DNA of 64,000 bases, taken from the NCBI RefSeq assembly GCF_902506655.1, contig NZ_LR734815.1:1-64000 (forward strand), read 5' to 3'. Every line of letters begins with the position of its first letter. Position 1 is the first letter of the stretch. Below, piece after piece: positions 46,437-54,104 of this stretch. The stretch is from Marinoscillum sp. 108. Lineage in GTDB: Bacteria > Bacteroidota > Bacteroidia > Cytophagales > Cyclobacteriaceae. A model generated the notes under the pieces. That model had not been told where the DNA came from, made no database searches, and was given only the letters and a program-made list of their open reading frames with translations. The position numbers and the translations under genes were made by a program.

Positions 46437-47227
46437 TTTTTCAGAGTTTTCATCGCTTCAAAAACCAACCCGGCCACCACCTTCGCACCCTCGGGTTGAA
46501 AATGCGTGTTGTCACTTTGACCGTTAGGATAAGCCTCATACACTCCAGAATCCAGATTCATAAAATAGTTTTGGGTAACATATTCCCTTCCTACTTTAAA
46601 GAAAGCATTCATACTCAGCTGGTTCAGGTCTATGAACAAACTATTCATTTCCCTGGCCACTTCCAGAGCTGCATCAGGATATTCACCATGCACATTCTGA
46701 AGACGATTGTTCTCCCATGGGTAATTGCGAGCCACAGGTGTCAATACGATCGGAGTGGCCCCTTTTTGTTTGCTTTGCGCTATGAATAGCCTTAGAAATT
46801 CCTTGTAACCTTCAATGTCTACATAACGCTCAGTCTTCTTTTCGGCAGCATCATTATGTCCAAACTGCATGATCACCAAATCACCGGGCTTCAGCGACTC
46901 ATAAACACTGCGCCACCTCCCCTCCTGAAAAAAAGTGCGTGTACTACGCCCCCCTCTGGCCCGATCATCCACCACCACGGAGTCCGCAGAGAAGAGATCT
47001 GCAAAAACAGAAAGATCCGTGGAAAAGTAAGGCTGAAATACCTGCCCCCAACCCGTAATAGGGTATCTGGTTTTGTAATAGTCTTTTCCCTCCTCGTAGT
47101 TATCGGCATAATCGGCCATTGTAGAGTCACCAATCAGGTAAATGGTGACAATACGTTCCTCCTCCTGGGCACAGCCCAAAAGCAAAACAATCGCCAAAAC
47201 AAATGTCCTTTTTCTTAAATACCTCAA
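46433..47227 (-). CDS. Rhamnogalacturonan acetylesterase, CE12 (SGNH) lipoprotein
   Basis: This 264-residue protein has a lipoprotein signal ending in LLLGC (Cys19). The SGNH hydrolase blocks are IYLIGDSTMADY (Ser nucleophile), DDRARGGRSTRTF (Gly), MQFGHNDA (Asn) and QSDNTHFQPEGA (Asp-x-x-His). It removes acetyl groups from rhamnogalacturonan-I or acetylated galacturonan. It is one of two tandem CE12 genes, 4 bp after the other and overlapping CE8 by 4 bp. Confidence 0.9.
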   Translation of the reverse strand: MRYLRKRTFVLAIVLLLGCAQEEERIVTIYLIGDSTMADYADNYEEGKDYYKTRYPITGWGQVFQPYFSTDLSVFADLFSADSVVVDDRARGGRSTRTFFQEGRWRSVYESLKPGDLVIMQFGHNDAAEKKTERYVDIEGYKEFLRLFIAQSKQKGATPIVLTPVARNYPWENNRLQNVHGEYPDAALEVAREMNSLFIDLNQLSMNAFFKVGREYVTQNYFMNLDSGVYEAYPNGQSDNTHFQPEGAKVVAGLVFEAMKTLKK

Positions 47228-47231
47228 GATC

Positions 47232-47990
47232 TTATCTGGTTCCTGCCACTATATGATTCTTAAGCTCAAGGTTCAGTTCTCTGATCCCATCCAACACCAA
47301 TTGAGCCATTTTTCTCGCTCCCAGTTCGTTGAAATGTGTGTCATCTGATTTCCCTTGAGGATAGTTGGGGTGTTCACCCGCATCCAGATGATGGTAAAGC
47401 CACTTCGATTCCGTTTCTCCCAAGTTCCTCACCAGCTCCATGGACAGAGTAGTCATGTCAATCAGAGGCACATCATTGGATTGGGCTACCTCCCGCACCA
47501 GCTGCGCATAATGCTCATGGGTATCAACAAGTTCTCCATTTTCAAATGACCTTCTGCTCACGGGGGTGAGCAATACAGGCAATGCTCCTTTTTTTCGGGT
47601 GTCGATGACATATCCCCTTAAATTGGCCTGAAACTCTTCAGGGGTGGTGTAACGCCCCACTTTGGAAGGCACTTCATCATTGTGACCAAACTGGATAAAG
47701 ACATAATCACCACTATTCAGCATTTTGAGCACCGCCTCCCATCGACCTTCGTCCATAAACGATTTAGTACTCCTGCCATTTTTAGCTCGGTTGTCAACCT
47801 TAATAGACTCATCGAAGAAATGGACAAAAGGCATCCCCCATCCCGTTTCAGGGTAAGCATTGACCTCCTTTTCTGCGCAAGTTGAGTCCCCAATCAAATA
47901 AATTACTGTTTGCTGCTCCTGCAGAAGTCCAAAGCTCATCAGAAGGCCTGCAAAAAGCGGAATAGCCCATTTCCAAATAACTCTGATCAT
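47232..47990 (-). CDS. Rhamnogalacturonan acetylesterase, CE12 (SGNH), second type
   Basis: This 252-residue protein has a plain signal peptide (ending MSFG) rather than a lipobox. Blocks are IYLIGDSTCAEKE, DNRAKNGRSTKSF, IQFGHNDEVPSK and KSDDTHFNELGARK, giving Ser, Gly, Asn and Asp-His. It overlaps the GH28 stop by 4 bp (ATGA at 47987-47990). Soluble and lipidated CE12 forms side by side suggest division of labour between periplasm and membrane or surface. Confidence 0.9.
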   Translation of the reverse strand: MIRVIWKWAIPLFAGLLMSFGLLQEQQTVIYLIGDSTCAEKEVNAYPETGWGMPFVHFFDESIKVDNRAKNGRSTKSFMDEGRWEAVLKMLNSGDYVFIQFGHNDEVPSKVGRYTTPEEFQANLRGYVIDTRKKGALPVLLTPVSRRSFENGELVDTHEHYAQLVREVAQSNDVPLIDMTTLSMELVRNLGETESKWLYHHLDAGEHPNYPQGKSDDTHFNELGARKMAQLVLDGIRELNLELKNHIVAGTR

Positions 47991-49654
47991 TTCAATTTCA
48001 CTGCCTTTTTATCTACTTCCTTACCGATGACCACCTCTGTTTTGCAATCGCTGTAGTCAGACTCTACCAGAGACACTTTGTCAGTCTTAGCCCCTAAAAC
48101 CTGTACCAGACCTACGCCTGAGGTCTTCCCTTCGAAACCGAAAATGGAAATATTCCTGGTATTGTAAATGGTCAGAGGATACCCTTTTTCAGTCACCACA
48201 GTGACATCCTTAAAAGTAACACCGTCAGCATCTACCATTGAAATTCCATTTTTAGCTTCTATGTATACATTTTCGAGGTTGATGTTTTTGAGATTCATCT
48301 CAGGCAGTCCCTGAAAATATCCAGCAGTACCCGAGCCTACAGCAGTCACATTTTTGATGTAAATATCTTTGAAAGATGGAGTTTCCTCCGTGATAGGCAC
48401 CAGCTCCTCGTCCACTACGGCCGCCTCCTGATCTTCCTCCAGTACCGGCGATTGCCCCCCATAAAAGAGGTTAAATCTGATGGGTTCCGTGGGAATGTTA
48501 ATCATATCAATGTCCGATATGAAAATGTTCTCTACCACTCCACCACGTCCTCGGGTACTTTTAAACCTCAGACCAACATCAGTACCCATGAATGTACATT
48601 TGGACACATGGATATTTTTCACCCCTCCAGACATTTCGCTGCCCACTACAAACCCACCATGCCCATGGTAAACAATGTTGTTCTTAATGATCACATTTTC
48701 GGTGGGTATACCGCGTTTACGTCCGTCTTCATCTTTACCAGACTTAATACAAATAGCATCATCACCTACATCAAAGGTGTTGTTATAAATCAATACATTT
48801 TTACAGGATTCTAAATCCAGTCCATCACCATTTTGAGAGTACCAGGGATTACGCACATTCAAATTGCGCAAAATGACATTCTCGCACATCAGTGGATGGA
48901 TGTTCCAGGCAGGAGAGTTTTGAAATGTTGGACCATCCAGCATCACATTTTTGGAAGTCTGTATACTGATCATTACCGGGCGTAGAAAATCCTTAAAAGC
49001 CTCAAAATCAGCTACTGAAGAAGTCTCTGGAACATTGAAAAATCCCGCTGTGGCATCCGCACCTACTTTATAACTGGCAGACGGGTACCAGTTTTTCCCA
49101 TCATCACTCAGTACCCCACCACTCTTCACCAGTTGCTTCCAATGGCTATCCGTTACTTTGCTCTTCTTCACACCACGCCAGGCATCCCCATTACCGTCTA
49201 TTGTGCCATTACCCGTAATAGAGACATTGACCAGATCCTTACCATTGATAGGGGACAAACAGCGATAAGTCTCCAACCCTTCAAAACTGACAGCCACCAG
49301 AGGATAATCATCCTTATCCCTGGTAAACAGGAGCAGCGCACCATCTTCCAGATGTAAATCCAGGTTACTCCGGAGGGTGATGGGGCCTGTAAGCCATATG
49401 CCTCGTGGAACATTGACATGACCACCGCCTTTAGCCACCACCGCATCTATTGCCTTAGCAAACGCTTCGGTGTTCTTGGTAAGGCCATCTCCAACACCAC
49501 CAAAGTCCGAAACGCTAACAGAATAGTCTGGAATGACCGGTGGATTTACCTGTGGCATCTCAAATTCTACATTTTCATAAATGGAAGTTTGATTTTGTTG
49601 AGCCAATAGAATATTGGCAGATAAAAGTGCTAAAAGGAATAGTTTCTTTTTCAT
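47987..49654 (-). CDS. Polygalacturonase, GH28 family
   Basis: This 555-residue protein has a signal peptide (MKKKLFLLALLSANILLA). The GH28 beta-helix carries DFGGVGDGLTKNTEAFAKAI at the N-terminus, then NGDGLDLESC (catalytic Asp), VGDDAICIKSG (the Asp-Asp pair), HGHGGFVVGSEMSGG (His) and GLRFKSTRGRGG (Arg-x-Lys). It hydrolyses saturated galacturonan, likely exo-acting in the periplasm, and yields galacturonate for UxaC. The start ATG is only 2 bp from a LacI-type operator. First gene of a four-gene overlapping operon. Confidence 0.93.
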   Translation of the reverse strand: MKKKLFLLALLSANILLAQQNQTSIYENVEFEMPQVNPPVIPDYSVSVSDFGGVGDGLTKNTEAFAKAIDAVVAKGGGHVNVPRGIWLTGPITLRSNLDLHLEDGALLLFTRDKDDYPLVAVSFEGLETYRCLSPINGKDLVNVSITGNGTIDGNGDAWRGVKKSKVTDSHWKQLVKSGGVLSDDGKNWYPSASYKVGADATAGFFNVPETSSVADFEAFKDFLRPVMISIQTSKNVMLDGPTFQNSPAWNIHPLMCENVILRNLNVRNPWYSQNGDGLDLESCKNVLIYNNTFDVGDDAICIKSGKDEDGRKRGIPTENVIIKNNIVYHGHGGFVVGSEMSGGVKNIHVSKCTFMGTDVGLRFKSTRGRGGVVENIFISDIDMINIPTEPIRFNLFYGGQSPVLEEDQEAAVVDEELVPITEETPSFKDIYIKNVTAVGSGTAGYFQGLPEMNLKNINLENVYIEAKNGISMVDADGVTFKDVTVVTEKGYPLTIYNTRNISIFGFEGKTSGVGLVQVLGAKTDKVSLVESDYSDCKTEVVIGKEVDKKAVKLK

Positions 49655-49656
49655 TG

Positions 49657-49670
49657 TGCAATCGATTGTA
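49657..49670. promoter_or_regulatory. LacI-type operator at the GH28 operon start
   Basis: The site reads TGCAATCGATTGTA and begins 2 bp before the GH28 ATG. A repressor bound here would block both transcription and the ribosome-binding region. It is the best palindrome of the four copies. Confidence 0.78.
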
Positions 49671-49873
49671 CATTTCGAAGTTAATAAAATCCCTGTCTTA
49701 TGGAAGGATTAGAAATGTAAATTCTTAAAAAAACATTGTATTCCGATAAGTGCCGAACACCGAAAACTCGCACCTCTAAAGCAGAACGCTTAGATGAAAT
49801 TCCTTTGAGTCCTGATTTGATCCATCATAAAATATCTGTGTTCATGGGAACTCCAGATGATATATCTATTTGT

Positions 49874-50773
49874 TCAACCCGCACTCAATACCTCAATTTT
49901 TCGCCTGAATTTCTCTGGATAGATCGGAATGGCCCCACTTTCGGATACCACAAAGCCACCAACCATGTTGCCAATGCGCGCTGATTTTCTCGCATCACGG
50001 GTACGGAGATAGGCATTGAGAAAGGCCGCACAAAATGCATCCCCTGCACCCACACTATCCTTCACAAGCATCATTTTAGCACTTACCTTGTAATGTTCGC
50101 TACGGGTGCGGATCACACAACCTTGCCCTCCACCAGTGATAATCAGCAAATCGATGTTTGGATAATCCACAAGAAGCCGAACCGTGAAATCGTCCTGACT
50201 CATCTCCGCCTCATAGAGCAATGAGCTCAACACCCTCACCTCTTCATCATTCATCTTGGCTATCGTACAGTAGCCAAATGAAGACTCAATCACCTCTTTG
50301 GTATAGGCATCCCTGCGCAAATTCACATCATAAAATATGGTATTGAACGATCCTCTGGCCATGATGAAATCCATCGCTGCTTTGGATTCGGGGTTTCGCT
50401 GGGCGAGCGTACCGAAGTAAAACGCCCCATATTCACTCAGTTTGGCTGTATCTATACCGGACTGCTCGATGTAGTCATAGGCGACATCATTTCTGATGCG
50501 GTAGGTGGGCTGACCCTCCTCTAAAAACACCATCACCCGCCCGGTGAGGTGGCTATTTCGCTGCACAAAATCCTGACCCACGCCGAGTTTGATCATCTCC
50601 TCCACGGCCTGATCGCCAAGTTTATCTGTACCAACAGCTGTGACAATAGACGCCTCTCTGCCACACTGCACCATATGTGCTGCGAAATTGACCGGCGCTC
50701 CGCCAAAGTGTTTATATCCTTCAATGAAATCCCATAATACTTCTCCAAAGGCCAATACTTTCGTGTTTTCCAT
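49874..50773 (-). CDS. Fructokinase (PfkB family) of the fructan locus
   Basis: This 299-residue cytoplasmic sugar kinase has VLAFGEVLWDFIEGYKHFGG, APVNFAAHMVQCG, and the C-terminal signature VGAGDAFCAAFLNAYL with the catalytic Asp. Its GAP-NFA segment resembles PfkB fructokinases rather than KDG kinases. It phosphorylates the fructose released by GH32 enzymes and imported by the MFS porter. It is the last gene of the fructan operon, after a strong hairpin at 50793-50816, and its partner in the B. thetaiotaomicron levan locus occupies the same place. Confidence 0.88.
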   Translation of the reverse strand: MENTKVLAFGEVLWDFIEGYKHFGGAPVNFAAHMVQCGREASIVTAVGTDKLGDQAVEEMIKLGVGQDFVQRNSHLTGRVMVFLEEGQPTYRIRNDVAYDYIEQSGIDTAKLSEYGAFYFGTLAQRNPESKAAMDFIMARGSFNTIFYDVNLRRDAYTKEVIESSFGYCTIAKMNDEEVRVLSSLLYEAEMSQDDFTVRLLVDYPNIDLLIITGGGQGCVIRTRSEHYKVSAKMMLVKDSVGAGDAFCAAFLNAYLRTRDARKSARIGNMVGGFVVSESGAIPIYPEKFRRKIEVLSAG

Positions 50774-50792
50774 CTGCTGATTAAAGTTAATA

Positions 50793-50816
50793 TTCGCCCT
50801 CCCGTGGGAGGGCGAA
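50793..50816 (-). terminator. Intra-operon hairpin before the fructokinase gene
   Basis: TTCGCCCTCCC (50793-50803) and GGGAGGGCGAA (50806-50816) form an 11-bp GC-rich palindromic stem. No T tract follows. It could protect the upstream mRNA 3' end or cut expression of the fructokinase gene, which would be needed in lower amounts or have its own promoter. Confidence 0.55.
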
Positions 50817-50824
50817 ATGTTCTA

Positions 50825-52456
50825 TTAAGGTGTTGTAACTTCAATATTTGTAAAGGTCACGTCGCTGTGATCTGCGAAGATGCCCCAGTTGGTACCAGGC
50901 GCCCGATAAATTCGCGAAGAAAGCGCCACTTCATCATTGATATACACGACCACCATTGAGTTTTCAATAACGATTCTCACCGAATAATCAACGCCTGGAC
51001 TCATCGCAAAGGGCACATCATTGTCCGGAACCGTGCTGGTATCAAGGTTCGACCTGTTGGTCTTGTCAAAACTGAACCTATTCTCCTGAGGGACAAACCT
51101 AAGACTGAACAGGTCATTCCAACCATCGCAGGCACCCACCATAAATCCAAAATCACGAGCTGACGAGACATAATTAACCGTGGCACTGATCTCATAGCGC
51201 TCAGCCATCACAGGATCAAAAATGACATTAGCCATGTCATAATCTGCCGGGCTATAAAGCCTATAACTATGCAATCCTACCTGTGTATTGGTCACATCTC
51301 CCCACTGGCTATTTTTAACTATGGTATAGGCGGTGGTTTCCAGGTGGTTTTCCACTGTATGTGGTATGGTCACTGCCAAATCCCCATTGGCCTTCTGATA
51401 TATCTTATGCACCACCAGATTACCACCCCAGCCTGGGGCTCCTCCATCTGTGTGTCCAATATTGACATGCGTCCAGCCCATCAGGTAGCGATCATAACCA
51501 TCTGATACAGACTTTGCAGCATAAATTCCTTTTCCTTCAAACCGCTCAATTCCAGTGGGCTTGCTCCATGGTCCATTTGCCGACGAAGACTTGCGATAGT
51601 AGACATACTTGGTGTCGATATCCGAAAACAGCAAATAGTAAGTGCTGTTGATTTTAAACACCTCAGCGCATTCCATCATGAAATAATTGTCAGCTCCCCC
51701 GTCATAGAACACTCCGTCATACGTCCAATTCAGGAGATTTCCGGATGTATACTTAGCCAACACACCCTTCCAGGTTCCGTTTACATCCTTTCTGGCACTA
51801 ATCAGCATTACGTATTCATTGTTTTGAGTATCCTCATATACGAAGGGATCTCTAAAATTATCCTGTTCATCAAAACCCAGCCCGCTAGGTGGGTATATGG
51901 TGCTAAAGTTCGCCTTCTTAGTAAATTGTTGATTTGGCCAGTTAGACGTAGCCAGCATCACTCCCTCCTTCTTACTCACACAGCTGGAAGGATAATTAGG
52001 ATTGTGACCAGTGTAAAAAGCATAATACTTTCCACCTTTTTTGATGACACTCCCGGTTCCCACAGCGAAATCCTGATCACATCCCTGATCACTACTAGCC
52101 AGCAGTGCGTCAGTGCATGTTTCATCATACTCATAAAAATTAGTGGTCGTAAAGCCATACCAGGGATGACGTTCATTGGATGGATCATCCCAGATATCCT
52201 TCAGGTAATACACAAATATTTCGCCAGTACCTGGTTCGAAATAAGGCATTACATCTCCGATTCTGTATCCATCAGAGGTCATCGGAAAGATTTGATAATC
52301 TTCCTCTTCCGCCTGAGCAGTACAGTTTAATGAAGCTGATGTAACAGTCTCTGACTCACTCTCAGGTCCTCCGACTTTAGTTATATGAAGCTTATCACAG
52401 CCACTTACAACAGCCATCAGGGCCAAACTCATCATTTTAAGGGTTTTGTATCTCAT
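50825..52456 (-). CDS. Divergent GH32-like (clan GH-J) lipoprotein of the fructan locus
   Basis: This 543-residue protein has a lipoprotein signal ending in VVSGC (Cys20). The five-bladed propeller is recognisable: IGDVMPYFEPGTGEIFVYYL (proposed nucleophile Asp68), QDNFRDPFVYED (RDP, Asp203) and NYFMMECAEVF (general acid Glu262). A C-terminal beta-sandwich (~380-543) resembles the GH32 C domain, with SVRIVIENSMVVVYIND. It lacks the canonical WMNDPNG motif of typical GH32 enzymes, so its specificity may differ (for example branch or short-chain fructans). It lies between GH32 and fructokinase genes. Confidence 0.78.
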   Translation of the reverse strand: MRYKTLKMMSLALMAVVSGCDKLHITKVGGPESESETVTSASLNCTAQAEEEDYQIFPMTSDGYRIGDVMPYFEPGTGEIFVYYLKDIWDDPSNERHPWYGFTTTNFYEYDETCTDALLASSDQGCDQDFAVGTGSVIKKGGKYYAFYTGHNPNYPSSCVSKKEGVMLATSNWPNQQFTKKANFSTIYPPSGLGFDEQDNFRDPFVYEDTQNNEYVMLISARKDVNGTWKGVLAKYTSGNLLNWTYDGVFYDGGADNYFMMECAEVFKINSTYYLLFSDIDTKYVYYRKSSSANGPWSKPTGIERFEGKGIYAAKSVSDGYDRYLMGWTHVNIGHTDGGAPGWGGNLVVHKIYQKANGDLAVTIPHTVENHLETTAYTIVKNSQWGDVTNTQVGLHSYRLYSPADYDMANVIFDPVMAERYEISATVNYVSSARDFGFMVGACDGWNDLFSLRFVPQENRFSFDKTNRSNLDTSTVPDNDVPFAMSPGVDYSVRIVIENSMVVVYINDEVALSSRIYRAPGTNWGIFADHSDVTFTNIEVTTP

Positions 52457-52510
52457 TGGTTTATTGTTTGGTTACTCTTTTGCATACACCTGCTCAACCA
52501 ATCAACTTAC

Positions 52511-54022
52511 TCAAATAGGCTCCTTCACCTCGATCTTTCTGTACTCAAATCTTGCCTCAATTTCAGCCTCTGATGTCACCATTTGCACTTGCTGTAATGG
52601 CGATCTGGTAAAAAATAAATCAGTCATATTTACTTCTCCATCATTGGCAAATACCTCGATAGATGACCGATCCAGGAAAATCGATAAGTTCCTGATCCCG
52701 TCCAATGATGCCTTGTGCTGCCTGGAGAACATTGTGGCCAGCGATACATTGCCACACCTAGACCTATCCACGATAAGTTCGGTATGGGATACACTCAAAA
52801 ACAATGAGTCTTTATCCTCAGAGCTAAAAACCAATTCAAACTTCCCTTCCATCGATTCGATTTGTAGATCCAGTCGGTACGCGTCATTTGTTCGCATTCC
52901 CTTTTCCAACTCCGTCAAATCTCCACTTGTGTTGAGCACACCAACTTGATCCAACTCCCTGATAGGCACCATGGTCAATACATGATCATTCTCTTTTCTC
53001 CTCAGGCTTACTTCTCGTGGGATCGTCATCATATTTCTTCTGTTCACAAGGCTTACCTTGTTGGCATATGCCCAATTACTCATCCAACCAATGAACAGTT
53101 TTCGACCATCAGAATCCGGAATATTGCTCCATAATACCCCGGCATAGTTATCCGCTCCATAATCAATCCATTTGACCTCCTTCTGATTAGTGGAAAATTC
53201 CCGACCATCAAACTCTCCAACAAAATATTGTGTACCAGAGCCCCCCTGATATCCACCAGGGTTGATGCTCACCAGCATCACCCACTTCCAGTTGCCTTGA
53301 TCATCCTGAATCCTGAAGAGATCAGGACACTCCCAAACCCCACCATGAGCACCTTCGTCCTTCCCAAAATCGCTCTCGTGCGTCCAGTCCAACAAGTTTT
53401 TAGAGGAATAAATGCTCACGTGATCCTTTACAGCCAAGATCATCACCCACTTTTCAAACTCTTCCATCCAGGTCACTTTTGGATCACGAAAATCTTTAAT
53501 CCCGGGGTTACTTAACACTGGATTTCCTGCATATTTTGTCCAGGTGCGGCCACTATCGAGACTATAGGCCACTGCCTGATTCTGAAAAGTAATCGATCCC
53601 TCGAACTCCTCTTGCTGGTTGCTATAGGTGAAAATGGAAACCATAGCAGGGTTTAACTCAGAGCCAAATCCCGTGGTATTATCATAATCCACTACTGCAC
53701 TGCCTGAAAAAATGAACCCAAGCGAATCGGGATAAAGCGCAATAGGCAAGTGCTCCCAATGAATCATATCTTGGGACACGGCATGTCCCCAATGCATAGG
53801 CCCCCAAACATTGCTATCAGGAAAATGCTGATAGAAGAGGTGATATTCTCCCGCGTAGTAGACCATGCCATTGGGGTCATTCATCCAATTGGATGGTGGC
53901 GTAAAGTGATACACAGATTGATAGCGGTCTTCTGCCGTTTGCTCGGGGTTCATGGCTTTCTGTTTAAACTGACAGGACTCCATCAGACAAAACAGCACGA
54001 TAAATGCGTTAAGATATTTCAT
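52511..54022 (-). CDS. GH32 fructan hydrolase lipoprotein (levanase/inulinase type)
   Basis: The ATG at 54022 (MKYLNAFIVLFCLMESC) gives a lipoprotein signal; another ATG lies 21 bp upstream. The mature protein of ~485 residues has the three GH32 signatures: NWMNDPNGMVYYAGEYHLFY (nucleophile Asp), KDFRDPKV and GVWECPDLF (acid/base Glu). A C-terminal beta-sandwich contains LSIFLDRSSIEVFANDGE, typical of GH32. It releases fructose from the ends of fructan chains in the periplasm or at the surface. It is flanked by two other GH32-clan genes in the same operon. Confidence 0.92.
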   Translation of the reverse strand: MKYLNAFIVLFCLMESCQFKQKAMNPEQTAEDRYQSVYHFTPPSNWMNDPNGMVYYAGEYHLFYQHFPDSNVWGPMHWGHAVSQDMIHWEHLPIALYPDSLGFIFSGSAVVDYDNTTGFGSELNPAMVSIFTYSNQQEEFEGSITFQNQAVAYSLDSGRTWTKYAGNPVLSNPGIKDFRDPKVTWMEEFEKWVMILAVKDHVSIYSSKNLLDWTHESDFGKDEGAHGGVWECPDLFRIQDDQGNWKWVMLVSINPGGYQGGSGTQYFVGEFDGREFSTNQKEVKWIDYGADNYAGVLWSNIPDSDGRKLFIGWMSNWAYANKVSLVNRRNMMTIPREVSLRRKENDHVLTMVPIRELDQVGVLNTSGDLTELEKGMRTNDAYRLDLQIESMEGKFELVFSSEDKDSLFLSVSHTELIVDRSRCGNVSLATMFSRQHKASLDGIRNLSIFLDRSSIEVFANDGEVNMTDLFFTRSPLQQVQMVTSEAEIEARFEYRKIEVKEPI

Positions 54023-54104
54023 AGGTATTGTGTTTTGATTCATGATACCATTCGCTTTTAGGCAAAAGGTTGAAATCGTTTATTTCAGTAGAATGACGTA
54101 CTCA

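Noticed and set aside
54071-54087. Inverted repeat TGAAATCGTTTATTTCA between two GH32 genes
   Set aside because: It contains ATCGTTTA as in the LacI operators, but the outer TGC/GCA positions are missing and it lies inside the fructan operon with no matching copy elsewhere. Treated as chance.
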